DNA of 64,000 nt, taken from NCBI RefSeq assembly GCF_026341815.1, contig NZ_JAPENX010000001.1, positions 6,696,001 through 6,760,000 of the forward strand. Reading direction: 5' to 3'. The position numbers and the translations under genes are program-made. Under the pieces are notes generated by a model. It had not been told where the DNA came from, made no database searches, and saw nothing but the letters and a program-made list of their open reading frames with translations. Each line of letters opens with the position of its first letter. The first letter of the stretch is position 1. The stretch is from Streptomyces sp. NBC_00572 (GTDB taxonomy: Bacteria > Actinomycetota > Actinomycetes > Streptomycetales > Streptomycetaceae). This document shows, in pieces, positions 1 to 8,838 of the stretch.

Positions 1-143
1 AACGGCTTCCGCGGGGTTCCGATCATCGATTGTCGGTCCGGTGGTGGCGGATGGATCGATCGAGGAAAACCCTTGGACGGCGCGAGTGTCCGCGCGGAAC
101 ACTGCCAACCCTGTCCAGTTCGATCAGACAAAGCAGGGTTGGG

Positions 144-1958
144 ATGGAAAAGCCTGAATCGCGCAAGACTTCGCCGGGCGGGGGCCCTGTGCTCCTCGCA
201 CTTCGTTACTACGGAAAGGAGTTGGTCCGGCTCAAGCGGCTGGCAGTGCCCGCGATGCTGCTTCCGGCGTTGGGCAACATCGGCATCTTCTACATCGCGC
301 CGCTCGTGGTCGCGAAGCTCGTCGGCCGTATCGCGGGGGGCGCCGACAGTGGTATCGGCCCGATGCTGCCCTACGTCCTCGGCTTCGCCGGCGTGCTCCT
401 GCTCGCCGAGACCCTCTGGCGCTTCGGACTGCACTGCCTGAACCGCCTCGACGCCCTCGGCATCGAGCACCTGTACGTGATCGGCATGGACGAGCTGTTC
501 GCCAAGGACGCCGCCTTCTTCCACGACAACTTCGCCGGCTCGCTGACCAAGCGGGTGTTGAGCTTCGCCTCCCGCTTCGAGGAGTTCGTCGACACGCTCA
601 CCTTCTCGGTCATGGGCAAACTGGTCCCCCTCGCGTTCGCGTCGGTGGTGCTGTGGACGTACGAACCCCTGCTCGTCGTCGGGCTCCTGGTGATGATCGC
701 GGTGACGGCCCTGTGCGTGCGGCCCCTGATCCGTCGTCGGCAGACGCTCGTCGACCAGCGCGAGGAGGCCATCGCCCGGGTCTCCGGCCACGTCGCCGAC
801 TCCCTGATGAACATGGACACCGTCCGGTCCTTCGCCGCCGAACACCGCGAGGCCGCCGAACACCGCTCCCGCGTCGCCGAATCGCGGCGGCTCAGCCTGC
901 GTTCGTGGGACTACGGAAACCTGCGCATCGACACCGTGGTCGCGCCGATGTCCGTATTGACCAACGCCCTCGGACTGCTGCTCGCCCTCTCGCTCGGCGC
1001 GGGAGAGCACGGCGTCGAGGCGGTCGTCGTCGCCTTCACCTACTACTCCAACGCCACACGGATCATGTTCGAGTTCAACCAGATCTACCGCCGCCTGGAA
1101 AGCTCGATGACCGAGGCCGCGCAGTTCACCGAATTGCTGCTGACCCCGCCGACCGTACGGGACCCGGCCGTGCCGGAGCCGCTCCTCGTCAAGGGCGCCG
1201 ACGTGCGCTTCGAGAAGGTGAACTTCGCCCACGCGGGCGCGAAGCCGCTCTTCGAGGACCTCGACCTGGCCGTGCCCAGCGGGGCGAAGGTCGGGTTCGT
1301 CGGCAGGTCCGGCGGCGGTAAGACCACCCTGACCCGACTGCTGCTGCGGATGACGGACATCGACGGCGGCCGCATCACGATCGGCGGACAGGACATCAGC
1401 AGGCTGCGGCAGGCCGAACTGCGCAGCCTGATCGCCTACGTGCCGCAGGACCCGGCGATGTTCCACCGCACCCTGCGGGAGAACATCGCGTTCGCCCGGC
1501 CGCACGCCACCGATGCCGAGATCCACCGTGCGGCCGAGGCGGCGCATGTCACGGAGTTCGTCCATGCGCTTCCCGACGGCTTCGACACGATGGTGGGCGA
1601 GCGCGGCGTGAAGCTCTCCGGCGGGCAGCGCCAGAGAGTCGCCCTCGCGCGGGCGATCTTGCGCGACGCGCCGATCCTGCTGCTCGACGAGGCGACCAGC
1701 GCCCTGGACTCCGAGAGCGAGGTCCTCGTCCAGGACGCGCTCTGGCGCCTCATGGAAGGGCGGACCGCGCTGGTGGTGGCCCACCGGCTGAGCACGGTCG
1801 CCACCATGGATCAGCTCGTCGTCCTCGACCGCGGACGGATCGCCGAGCAGGGCACACATCACGAGCTGCTCGCCGCGGAGGGCGCGTACGCGAAACTGTG
1901 GCAGCACCAGTCGGGCGGCTTCCTCGACGGCGACCCTGCCGGGGCCGGCCTGACGTAG
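144..1958 (+). CDS. ABC exporter, fused permease and ATPase
   Basis: This is a 604-residue half-transporter with an N-terminal membrane domain (about residues 20-340, several hydrophobic spans) and a C-terminal nucleotide-binding domain. Seen directly: Walker A GRSGGGKTT near residue 387, signature LSGGQRQRVALARAIL near 491, Walker B and D-loop ILLLDEATSALD near 512, and the switch histidine in VVAHRLST. Order and length are typical of type IV (MsbA/LmrA-like) exporters that act as dimers in the plasma membrane. The open frame extends upstream to a TTG at 30, but ATG 144 has a purine-rich stretch before it and begins where homologues usually begin. No partner half-transporter lies beside it, so a homodimer is likely. 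The substrate cannot be told from sequence; drug, lipid or peptide export are all possible. Confidence 0.85.
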   Translation: MEKPESRKTSPGGGPVLLALRYYGKELVRLKRLAVPAMLLPALGNIGIFYIAPLVVAKLVGRIAGGADSGIGPMLPYVLGFAGVLLLAETLWRFGLHCLNRLDALGIEHLYVIGMDELFAKDAAFFHDNFAGSLTKRVLSFASRFEEFVDTLTFSVMGKLVPLAFASVVLWTYEPLLVVGLLVMIAVTALCVRPLIRRRQTLVDQREEAIARVSGHVADSLMNMDTVRSFAAEHREAAEHRSRVAESRRLSLRSWDYGNLRIDTVVAPMSVLTNALGLLLALSLGAGEHGVEAVVVAFTYYSNATRIMFEFNQIYRRLESSMTEAAQFTELLLTPPTVRDPAVPEPLLVKGADVRFEKVNFAHAGAKPLFEDLDLAVPSGAKVGFVGRSGGGKTTLTRLLLRMTDIDGGRITIGGQDISRLRQAELRSLIAYVPQDPAMFHRTLRENIAFARPHATDAEIHRAAEAAHVTEFVHALPDGFDTMVGERGVKLSGGQRQRVALARAILRDAPILLLDEATSALDSESEVLVQDALWRLMEGRTALVVAHRLSTVATMDQLVVLDRGRIAEQGTHHELLAAEGAYAKLWQHQSGGFLDGDPAGAGLT

Positions 1959-1999
1959 GACCCGGCAGGGACGCGGGCGTGCCCCGGCGTCGTTGTCCT

Positions 2000-2445
2000 T
2001 GGAGCAGGAGCCGCACTTGGTTCGGCCCCGCCTGATGTTCGTCGGGGCCACCGTGGCTTCGGCCCCGCACACACAGCGGCAGCGCCACCGGTCGGTGGTT
2101 TTTCCGGGAGAGGTCTCCAGAGGCTCGAACCCGGCCTCTCGAGCCTCGGCGGCTGCTTTCGACGCGTCGGTTCGGCCGTCGGCCCGGGGGCACTTCTTAC
2201 ACCCCGTCGTTCCTGACCGGACGAAGGACAGCCGCGTCATGACGTCGTTCCCGCACGAGCAGCGGCAGCGCCACGGGTCCGTGGTCCGGCCCGGGTAGGG
2301 CTCCAGCGGTTCGAAACCGGCCGCGCGCATCTCGGCCGCGGCTTGCTCGGCGTTTGACGAATGGGAGGAGCAGAAGCGGCAGCGGCTCCCTCCGTTGTTG
2401 ACGTTGGAGTAGGTCGGGGTGCTGTCGCGGCCGCAGGCGGGGGCG
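2000..2445 (-). pseudogene. Treble-clef zinc-finger repeat remnant
   Basis: Read on the minus strand, this stretch encodes about two and a half copies of a roughly 60-residue unit. Each copy has the pattern GFEPLE-x-(Y/S)PG-(R/K)TTD-x-WRCRC-x-CG, then an FVRSG- or NIRRG-like step, then C-xx-C. The paired CxC and CxxC knuckles suggest a treble-clef or zinc-ribbon fold that binds DNA or RNA. I see no in-frame start, and the frame stays open without a stop across the antisense of the neighbouring exporter gene, so neither end is intact. It abuts the broken dipeptidase directly and sits in a different frame. I read it as a remnant left by a deletion or recombination. The family name is an inference from the cysteine pattern. 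Confidence 0.5.
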
Positions 2446-3028
2446 AGTGGCCAGTTCCAGGACGTGGGCCACCCCTGCGGCGCCGAGGTGGGAGACGTCG
2501 AAGATCATGCCGAGTCGTTCCATCTCCGCCAAGGCCCGGACTCCGGCGGTCGTGAGCCGGGAACCGGTGGCGTCCTCTCCGCTGCCGTCGGCGAGCGGGG
2601 TGCGGTTCCAGTGCGCGATGGAGGCGACGCGTACACCGAGGCGGTGAAGGGTGTGGAACAGCTCGACGTCGGCGTCGACGCCCGGCGCGCTCTCCAGGGC
2701 GAGCACGAGTGCGATCTTCGACGCGGCGAGAGCGGCGTCGATCTCGGCGCCGTCCTTGCAGAGGGCCACGGTGTCCGGGTTCCCCTCCGCCAGGATGTGC
2801 GCGGTCTCGATCATCCGCAGGGTGCGGCGCAGCGCGCCTTCCGGCCGGTAGGGGTCGTCGATGAAGACGGGCAGCACCTGGATGTCCACGCCTCCCTGCC
2901 TGGAGCTGCGGCAGCCAGCGTTCGCGGAAGAAGTCCGCCCAGCGATGCGGGGGCCGAGCCGACACCGCCATCAGCAGATCGTTGTGGGTATCGGCGACGA
3001 TGGCGCGTCGGTGGAGATCAGAGGTCAC
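2446..3028 (-). pseudogene. Membrane dipeptidase (peptidase M19), broken
   Basis: The N-terminus (GTG at 3028) carries the M19 metal-binding signature VADTHNDLL, expected to use the His and Asp of HxD. After QLQAG, near 2895, one extra G in a short G run shifts the frame. The rest continues in the next frame as VDIQVLPVFIDDPYRPEG through DVSHLGAAGVAHVLELATRP and then stops matching the family. M19 enzymes are about 350-400 residues; only about 190 are recognisable, and the later zinc ligands and C-terminal half are missing. Zinc-finger remnant sequence follows immediately. The gene is therefore both frameshifted and truncated and should be non-functional. The frameshift alone could be a sequencing error; the truncation could not. 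Confidence 0.7.
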
Positions 3029-3289
3029 GTCGGGGCCTTCCAGTGAGAGTTCCCCCTAGGGCGGCCGATGGGCCCGCAGTTCATCCACGGCGACGAAGAA
3101 ACTCGGTTGTCTTCGTCGTTCGGCCCAACCGGACCGGGGCCGCCTCGTACGAGTGGCGGCGGCGGGAGCCTCGCCCGCCTCAAGCGAAGGGGAGAGTGCC
3201 CCAGGGTGTCCTGGCTGCGGAGTAGGTGACGGTCGAGTGCAGGATCAGGTGGCAGCCCTCGCGGAGATAAGGTCCCGGCTCGAGGATCG

Positions 3290-3333
3290 CGAGGGCCCGG
3301 CCCGCCGCGGTCGCGCGGCGAGCCGGGCCCTCG
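3290..3333 (-). terminator. GC-rich hairpin downstream of the GH9 cellulase
   Basis: CGAGGGCCCGGC (3290-3301) pairs with GCCGGGCCCTCG (3322-3333), and an inner CGCCGCG (3303-3309) pairs with CGCGGCG (3314-3320) around a GTCG loop. It lies just past the GH9 stop codon and probably ends that transcript. The rest of 3029-3289 holds no gene I can support. Confidence 0.7.
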
Positions 3334-3348
3334 GGGTGCCCGAGCCTT

Positions 3349-5514
3349 TCAGGCGCAGGCGCTCCCGTTGAGCGCGAAGGCCGTGGGGGAGGGGTTGGAC
3401 CCGCTGTACGTTGCCTGGACTCCGAAGCTCGCGGTCGCACCCGGGGCGATCGCATGGTTCCAGTCGGCGTTGCGAGCGCTGACGGCGGTGCCGTTCTGGG
3501 TGACGGTGGCGTTCCAGGCGCTCGTGACGCGCTGGCCGTCCGGGTAGGTCCAGGTCAGCTGCCATCCGTCCACGGCCGTCGGGCCGGTGTTCTTGACGGT
3601 GACGTTCGCGGTGAAGCCGGTGCTCCAGGCGTTGCTCACCGTGTATGTCACCGCGCAGGTGGCGGTGGGCGGTTCGCCGCCGGTGGAGGTGCGCTCGGCG
3701 GCGTAGGCGGCGAGCCAGGCCAGCGGGGCGTTCCAGTTGACGGCGACTTCGTTGGTCGAGTACGAGTCGATGTGGTCGATGTAGCAGGCGGCGGGGGCGC
3801 AGCCGGTCAGCTTCTCCACCGCGATCGGGTCCTGGAGCGCGCTGTTGGGCCCGCCCGCCAGCGATCCCGCCGGCGGGTGGGGCAGCGCAGGATCCAGCTG
3901 GTGGGCCCAGAAGCGGTGGTGCTGGTTCTGCGAGGACATCTCGCCGTGGCCCGTCACGTACGAGAGGCCGAGGGCGTTGCGGCCGAGCAGGTAGTCCATG
4001 GTCTCCAGCGCACCTGCGCGGTAGCGGGCGTCACCCGTCAGCTCCCCGGCGACGGCCATGACGACCGCGTCGTTGGCGACCTCGCCGTTCGAGCCCCAGA
4101 AGTAGCCGTCCGCCGGCACGGGCACGGCGTAGCCCTGGGCGGCCATCCTGGCCAGGTAGCCGTCGGCTGCGGCGGTCACCGAGGAGCGGATCCGGGCCGC
4201 GTCGGCGGCGGGCAGCCCGTTGGGCACGGTGGCCAGGACGAGCCGGCCGAGCGCGGCCGTGTCCGCCCAGCCGAAGCCGTACGGACTGAAGGCGTCGGCG
4301 GAGGTGTGCCAGGACGAGGAGGTGACCGCGTCCCGGTACGTGCTCTCGCCGCTCGCCGCGTAGAGCTCGGCGGCCGCCCAGTAGAACTCGTCGGTGACCC
4401 GTGTGTCTCCGTAGGCCCCGCCGCCCGTGCTGTCCGAGTCCGGCGCGTACAGGGCCGGGTTGGCCCGGGCCGCCGTCCAGGCCCGGCGGGCGGAGGACAG
4501 GCAGCGGTCGGCGTACGCGGAGTCGTACGGCCGGTAGACCCGGGCGCACTGCGCTGCGACCGCCGCGAGGTTGAGGGTCGCGGCCGTGGACGGGCGGTGG
4601 AGTTCGCGGGGCTGAGCGTCCTGGTCGGGGCGGAGGGGCATGCCGGTCCAGGCCGCGTCATGGATCTTGTGGAAGGCCATGCCCGCGTACGGCTTGCCCT
4701 CGGGCACCTGCATCCGCATGAGGAAGTCGAGCTCCCAGCGGGCCTCGTCGAGGACGTCCGGTACGCCGTTGCCGCGCTCGGGGACCCGCAGCGTGGAGTC
4801 GCCCAGCGGCGCCTCCTTCCCCGCCCGCTTGGCCCGCTCGAAGGAGTTGACCACCAGCCAGGTCGAGATGCCGCCGTTCACGACGTACTTGCCGTGGTCG
4901 CCCGCGTCGTACCAACCGCCCCTGACGTCCTGGGTGCCATCGCACACGGAGGCCTGGCAGGGGACGGAGGTGTCGCCCTTGTTGGGCGCGATGCCGAGGT
5001 GTCCGGCGGGGCGGGCGTAGGCGGAGCCCACCAGGGAGGCGTCGATCGCGATGCCGCTGCGCTGGTGGTGGAAGAAGGCCATCGCGTCGGAGCGCAGCGC
5101 GTCGTAGAGGTCCGCGCGGATGTCGAACGGCGCGCTGCTGCCGCCGTCCACGGCCAGGACGTATCCGGTGCCCGTGCTCCGGTACGAGGAGAAGTCGGCC
5201 ACCTGGACCGACTGCCCGGAGGGAGCGTCGGCGCCGCGCGGGACGGTCGAACCGGAGGCGACCACCGTCCCGGACGCGTTTCGCAGCTGCCAGGTGAGTG
5301 CCTGGGCCGTCGTGGTGACGACGCTGGCGCGCTTGGGTCCGTCGGGTAGGTAGCCGACCTGGTTGACGCGGACGGCCGTGGTCGCCGCCGACGCGGCGGA
5401 CGCGCCCGTGGCGGCGGGTGCGGCCGCGAGACCGCCGATGAAGAGCGCTCCCGTCAGGAGCGCGGCGGAGAGGCGTGGGGGACGGCGGAGTAACGACGCT
5501 GTGGTGCGGGGCAT
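3349..5514 (-). CDS. Secreted GH9 cellulase with C-terminal CBM2
   Basis: This 721-residue exported enzyme hydrolyses beta-1,4-glucan. A signal peptide (about residues 1-42, RR then a hydrophobic core and Ala-rich cleavage region) precedes an N-terminal Ig-like CelD_N domain (VRVNQVGYLP, about 47-130). The GH9 catalytic barrel (about 135-610) shows DAGD at 203-206 holding the catalytic base, an HHRFWAH segment, and STNEVAVNWN with the proton-donor Glu near 589. A short TSTGGEPP linker leads to a CBM2 (about 620-721) beginning and ending with Cys and rich in Trp. The ATG at 5514 follows AGAGGA, whereas the open frame continues upstream through unrelated remnant sequence. A CebR-type box at 5942 is the likely control site. 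Endo- and processive modes cannot be separated by eye. Confidence 0.93.
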   Translation of the reverse strand: MPRTTASLLRRPPRLSAALLTGALFIGGLAAAPAATGASAASAATTAVRVNQVGYLPDGPKRASVVTTTAQALTWQLRNASGTVVASGSTVPRGADAPSGQSVQVADFSSYRSTGTGYVLAVDGGSSAPFDIRADLYDALRSDAMAFFHHQRSGIAIDASLVGSAYARPAGHLGIAPNKGDTSVPCQASVCDGTQDVRGGWYDAGDHGKYVVNGGISTWLVVNSFERAKRAGKEAPLGDSTLRVPERGNGVPDVLDEARWELDFLMRMQVPEGKPYAGMAFHKIHDAAWTGMPLRPDQDAQPRELHRPSTAATLNLAAVAAQCARVYRPYDSAYADRCLSSARRAWTAARANPALYAPDSDSTGGGAYGDTRVTDEFYWAAAELYAASGESTYRDAVTSSSWHTSADAFSPYGFGWADTAALGRLVLATVPNGLPAADAARIRSSVTAAADGYLARMAAQGYAVPVPADGYFWGSNGEVANDAVVMAVAGELTGDARYRAGALETMDYLLGRNALGLSYVTGHGEMSSQNQHHRFWAHQLDPALPHPPAGSLAGGPNSALQDPIAVEKLTGCAPAACYIDHIDSYSTNEVAVNWNAPLAWLAAYAAERTSTGGEPPTATCAVTYTVSNAWSTGFTANVTVKNTGPTAVDGWQLTWTYPDGQRVTSAWNATVTQNGTAVSARNADWNHAIAPGATASFGVQATYSGSNPSPTAFALNGSACA

Positions 5515-5554
5515 GTGCGGATCCTCTGGAATGTCGTGGGGCGTCAGCAGGGGG

Positions 5555-5904
5555 AAGTTGGTCTCGGTGAGCAGACCCGTCCGCCAGGGAAGGCGGAGGC
5601 AGTCGCCTCCGGCGGGATCCCTGCCCCGGTACATGTACGGGAGGCGGCACGGATCGGTGATCAGGGTCTGGTCGTTGCCGGAGCGGACGAGTTCGCCGAG
5701 GCTGGTGGGCCCGGTCAGGACGCTGTTGGGGGACCAGTGGAAAGTCGACGGCGATGAGCCGCGCCGCCGCCTCCGGCACGCGCCGTCACCGCGGCACCGA
5801 CGCCCGTCGGTAGCGCGGTCAGCAGAGTGACCACCACGACGAATGACGTCGTCCACCCGTTGGACCTTCGCCCGGACGGTGAATGACGTGACCATGCCAG
5901 TCAT
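5555..5904 (-). pseudogene. GH62 arabinofuranosidase gene with internal deletion
   Basis: Minus-strand reading from ATG 5895 or 5904, after AGGAAGGG, gives a signal-peptide-like start that shifts frame by one G near KVQR to reveal a hydrophobic core (TTSFVVVVTLLTALPTG). It is followed, in another frame, by STFHWSPNSVLTGPTS, which aligns with the start of GH62 catalytic domains (STYRWTSTGALAQPKA in the intact GH62 at 42590). The next residues, LGELVRSGNDQT...DPC...YRGRDP...GLLT, align with the GH62 C-terminus. About 230 internal codons are missing. The remnant therefore keeps both ends of the gene but not its catalytic core. It sits between a CebR-type box and the GH9 start. Confidence 0.7.
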
Positions 5905-5941
5905 ATCCCTTCCTGGTTGGCGACACTCGCGGATGAGGTTG

Positions 5942-5955
5942 TGGGAGCGCTCCCA
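5942..5955. promoter_or_regulatory. CebR/CelR operator, perfect palindrome
   Basis: TGGGAGCGCTCCCA is the exact 14-bp operator known for the cellulose regulators CebR (Streptomyces) and CelR (Thermobifida). It lies 428 bp upstream of the GH9 start and about 40 bp upstream of the decayed GH62 start, so it probably once controlled GH62 and now serves GH9. The remainder of 5905-6188 holds no gene I recognise. Confidence 0.9.
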
Positions 5956-6188
5956 CTCACCGGTGTGAAGAACACCTGGTTGATAGGCGGGAGATCTGGA
6001 GCGCAGATTAGTGATGCGCGTCACCATCGTCAACGGCTGCGCCAGCAGCGGCGGGAGCCGTTCCCGGCCGCGGCGCGCTGGTGATCACGGCCAGGGCCGT
6101 CGCATTCGTCGACGCGCCGGGGGGCACGGCTCGGGCCTCGTCGTCACAGAGCCAAGCCGGCATCAGCACGGCCGCCGGGGAGCGGGGC

Positions 6189-7469
6189 TCAGTGGTTGAA
6201 GGTGAGCCGCGGTGCCGCGTTGCGGGCCAGCGTGTGGGTCTGGTAAGGCCACCAGGTGCCGGCCGGCGGGTCGACGATGCCGTACTCGGGGTCGATCGTG
6301 CCGCCGGTGTTGCGTGTGCAACTGCCGTCGGACTCGCCGGGGATCTTGATCCACAAGTAGGCGTCGACGAGCGGGACGCCGGTGTCGGCGGTGGGGCGCG
6401 GGCCGAGCCCGCGGCCGGGGGCGTTGCACCAGATCTCCGGGTCGCCGGTGTACTTCCCGGGCTCCGGGGTCCAGGCGCCGAGACCGTTGCGGCTGGTGTC
6501 GATGACGAAGTGGTGGAGGGCGTCGTTCGGCGGGGTGCCCACGGTCTGGTCGAACCAGGCATCGGTCCAGCGCCAGGTGGCGGGGTCGGCGGAGTTCACG
6601 GCGTTGCCGGGGGTGCCGTCGTTGGGCGCGGCGGGCGAATAGTACTGGGTGGCGCACCAGTCGGTGTGGCCGCGCGTCTCCTCGGGGCCCTCGGTGGCGA
6701 ACCACATGCACTTCGCTATCCAGGTGCCGTACCTGGCGTTGTGGTCGGTGGGGTGGGTGTTGGACACGTTGAGGGCGAAGCCGTCGCTGTCCTTGACGCC
6801 GGCGTCGAGCAGTCGTCGCGCCATGTCGCCGACGGGCCGCCACAGGACGTTGCCCGCGTCGAGGTAGACCGTGGTGCGAGGCCTGGCCTTGAGCGTCTTG
6901 ACGGCATACGCGAGGTCGGCGATGCGGGTCGCCGTGAGCTCGCCGGTCGGGTCGACGGCGGGCCCGCAGTCGCGGGGAAGGAGGGCCAGGCCGTCGGGTT
7001 CGACGACGACCACCGCCTTGCTGTCGCCGATGCCGACGGCGAAGGCGTCGATCCACTGCCGGTAGGCGGCGGAGGACGCGGCTCCGCCGCTGGAGTACTG
7101 CGTGCAGTCCCGTCCCGGCACGTTGTAGGCGACCAGGACGGGGGTCCTGTTCACCGTCCGGGCGTCGCGGACGAGGTTTCTCACCTTGTCCCGGACCTCT
7201 TGGGGTGTGCCTTCGGTGAACCACTCGGCCTGCGGCCAGCTCGCGAGCTTGGCCATGTTCACGGCGTTCGTGAAGTCGCCGTTCCTGAGGTCGGTGAGCA
7301 CCTGCTTGGCGGCCTTGCTGTGCGGGTCCACGTAGAACTTCGTGGCTGGGGTGAGCCCGTCGCCGGGAGGTGTGGCCTGTGCCTGCCCCTGCGTCGCTGT
7401 GAGGGCGGCGCAGGCCGCGAGCGCCGCGAGGGCGGCGGTCGCACGGCGCCGTAGGTTGCGTGGCTTCAT
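6189..7469 (-). CDS. Secreted GH6 cellulase, probably cellobiohydrolase
   Basis: This 426-residue enzyme has an RRR signal peptide (cleavage near 30) and a complete GH6 domain. Seen: VAYNVPGRDC, the catalytic-acid motif VVVEPDG with Asp near 159, VYLDAGN, FALNVSN, VIDTSRNG and LWIKIPGESDG. Inserted loops such as WIAKCMWFATEG and the segment with HTDWCATQYY are longer than in its GH6 neighbour. In this family such loops enclose the active-site tunnel, which argues for exo-acting cellobiohydrolase rather than endoglucanase activity (inference). No carbohydrate-binding module is attached, unlike many family members. ATG 7469 is chosen because CAGGAGCC lies just upstream. A 92-bp gap separates it from the second GH6 gene upstream, so both are probably one transcript under the boxes at 8638-8666. 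Confidence 0.9.
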   Translation of the reverse strand: MKPRNLRRRATAALAALAACAALTATQGQAQATPPGDGLTPATKFYVDPHSKAAKQVLTDLRNGDFTNAVNMAKLASWPQAEWFTEGTPQEVRDKVRNLVRDARTVNRTPVLVAYNVPGRDCTQYSSGGAASSAAYRQWIDAFAVGIGDSKAVVVVEPDGLALLPRDCGPAVDPTGELTATRIADLAYAVKTLKARPRTTVYLDAGNVLWRPVGDMARRLLDAGVKDSDGFALNVSNTHPTDHNARYGTWIAKCMWFATEGPEETRGHTDWCATQYYSPAAPNDGTPGNAVNSADPATWRWTDAWFDQTVGTPPNDALHHFVIDTSRNGLGAWTPEPGKYTGDPEIWCNAPGRGLGPRPTADTGVPLVDAYLWIKIPGESDGSCTRNTGGTIDPEYGIVDPPAGTWWPYQTHTLARNAAPRLTFNH

Positions 7470-7561
7470 GATGGCTCCTGGTCGGAGGGTGGGGGAGGAT
7501 GGCGGTGGTCGCTGTGGCCCGGCCGCGGGGACGGGAGGTACCGGGCCACAGGAGTCCGGTG

Positions 7562-8527
7562 TCAGTAGCCGTAGATCATCTTGTAGGCGACCTCGGGGAG
7601 GAACTGTCCGGCTGCGGAGCCGGTCCCGACGCCGCAGTTGCCGTCGGACTCGCCCGGGGCCTTGATCCACAGGAGCATCTCGGCGCCGCCTCCCGTCTGG
7701 GTGGGCGTGCCGATGCGGCGACCGGCCGCGTTGCACCACTCGCCGTTGGAGCCGTTGCCGTTCCGGCTGGTGTCGACGACGAACGGCTTGGTGTAGCCGT
7801 AGCGGGCCGCCAGTTCGCTGTTGACGGCGTTGCCGTAGGCGGTGTTCTGGGCGGTGGTGTAGTAGTTCGAGATGTTGAGGGAGAAGCCGTGGGCCTGCCG
7901 GAGGCCCGCTTCGTGGAGGCGCTGGGCCATCGCTGCCGCACTCACCCAGCCCGGGTTGCCGGCGTCGAGGTAGACCCAGGTGTTGGGCGCCTGGCGGTTG
8001 AACTCGGCGAGGGCTCCACTGATCATGCCCTGGCGTTCGTCGATTTGGGCCTGGTTCATGCAGCCGTAGTCCGCGATGGCGTCAGGTTCGAGGATGACGA
8101 CGGCCGGGCGGTTGGCGATTCCGCCGGCGAACTGCGCGATCCAGCTCGCGTAGGCGGACGGCGAGGCGGCGCCGCCTCCGGAATGCCCGCCGCAGTAGTC
8201 GCGGTGGTAGATGTTGTAGGCGACCAGGACGGGCAACTTGTCCCAGTAGTCCGCCGCCCCGACGTACGCACCCGCGGCGGTGCCGATGGTGCCGCTCCAG
8301 GAGCCGAACCAGTGGGCCATGGGGGTGTTGGCGAGGGAGGCGTTGATCGCGGGTGCCCGGCCGTCACCGGGGTTGGCGGCGACCCACTGCTTCGCGCTGG
8401 AGTTCGGGTCTACATAGAACCCGCTGGTCATGGTGGTCGGGTCGGCCGCGTGGGCGGACGGCGCGACGGCGAGCGCCAGCGGCAGCGCGAAGAAGGCTGC
8501 TGCGAGGGCGCGGATTCGGCGGCGCAT
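7562..8527 (-). CDS. Secreted GH6 endoglucanase
   Basis: A 321-residue exported cellulase with a signal peptide ending near AHA at 27. The GH6 domain fills the rest, with VAYNIYHRDYC, the acid motif VILEPDAI (Asp near 149), VYLDAGNPGW, FSLNISNYY, VVDTSRNGNG and LLWIKAPGESDG. It lacks the long tunnel loops seen in the adjacent GH6 gene, so an open-cleft endoglucanase is the likely mode. No binding module is present. It is first in a two-gene minus-strand unit and starts at ATG 8527 after GAGGTACC. Two CebR-type boxes lie 110-140 bp upstream in a region shared with the divergent LacI regulator. The pair gives complementary endo and exo activity on cellulose. Confidence 0.92.
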   Translation of the reverse strand: MRRRIRALAAAFFALPLALAVAPSAHAADPTTMTSGFYVDPNSSAKQWVAANPGDGRAPAINASLANTPMAHWFGSWSGTIGTAAGAYVGAADYWDKLPVLVAYNIYHRDYCGGHSGGGAASPSAYASWIAQFAGGIANRPAVVILEPDAIADYGCMNQAQIDERQGMISGALAEFNRQAPNTWVYLDAGNPGWVSAAAMAQRLHEAGLRQAHGFSLNISNYYTTAQNTAYGNAVNSELAARYGYTKPFVVDTSRNGNGSNGEWCNAAGRRIGTPTQTGGGAEMLLWIKAPGESDGNCGVGTGSAAGQFLPEVAYKMIYGY

Positions 8528-8637
8528 GACGGTACCTCGGTTTCCTGACGGCGGACGCGCCGCGCGCTCTCGTCCTGAGCGGGCGGCGCACTGAGGAAGT
8601 GCGGTGGCACGGCGGCCCCTCGGACCTGCGGAGCGAG

Positions 8638-8666
8638 TGGAAGCGCTCCCACTGGAAGCGATCCCA
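8638..8666. promoter_or_regulatory. Two CebR-type operator half-matches
   Basis: TGGAAGCGCTCCCA (8638-8651) and TGGAAGCGATCCCA (8653-8666) are tandem near-copies of the 14-bp CebR/CelR box, one base apart. They lie upstream of the GH6 pair. The 8528-8838 intergenic stretch holds these, the box at 8788 and presumably both divergent promoters. Confidence 0.75.
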
Positions 8667-8787
8667 GTCGAATCTCTGGGTGCCTTGGGGTGTGGGCCGT
8701 ATCGTGTGACGCACCGGTCGGCCTGTCAAGTACCGCTTTTTGACCTGCACTTCACACGGCGGCTGGAAAGCTTTACAGTCCTCGAAC

Positions 8788-8801
8788 TGGAAGCGCTTCC
8801 A
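8788..8801. promoter_or_regulatory. Perfect palindromic LacI operator
   Basis: TGGAAGCGCTTCCA is a perfect 14-bp palindrome ending 37 bp before the LacI regulator start. It differs from the cellulose box by one substitution in each half, so it may be an autoregulatory site of different affinity. Confidence 0.75.
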
Positions 8802-8838
8802 GTTTCCCCGCGTTCAACTCGTCGCAGGAAGGCAGATC

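Noticed and set aside
3454..5349. 631-residue plus-strand frame opposite GH9
   Set aside because: It has no recognisable family, and its Gly/Val/Arg composition fits an antisense shadow of the GH9 gene.
5515..6033. N-terminal extension of GH9 in the same open frame
   Set aside because: The extension encodes GH62 remnant sequence and lies before a normal signal peptide with its own ribosome site.
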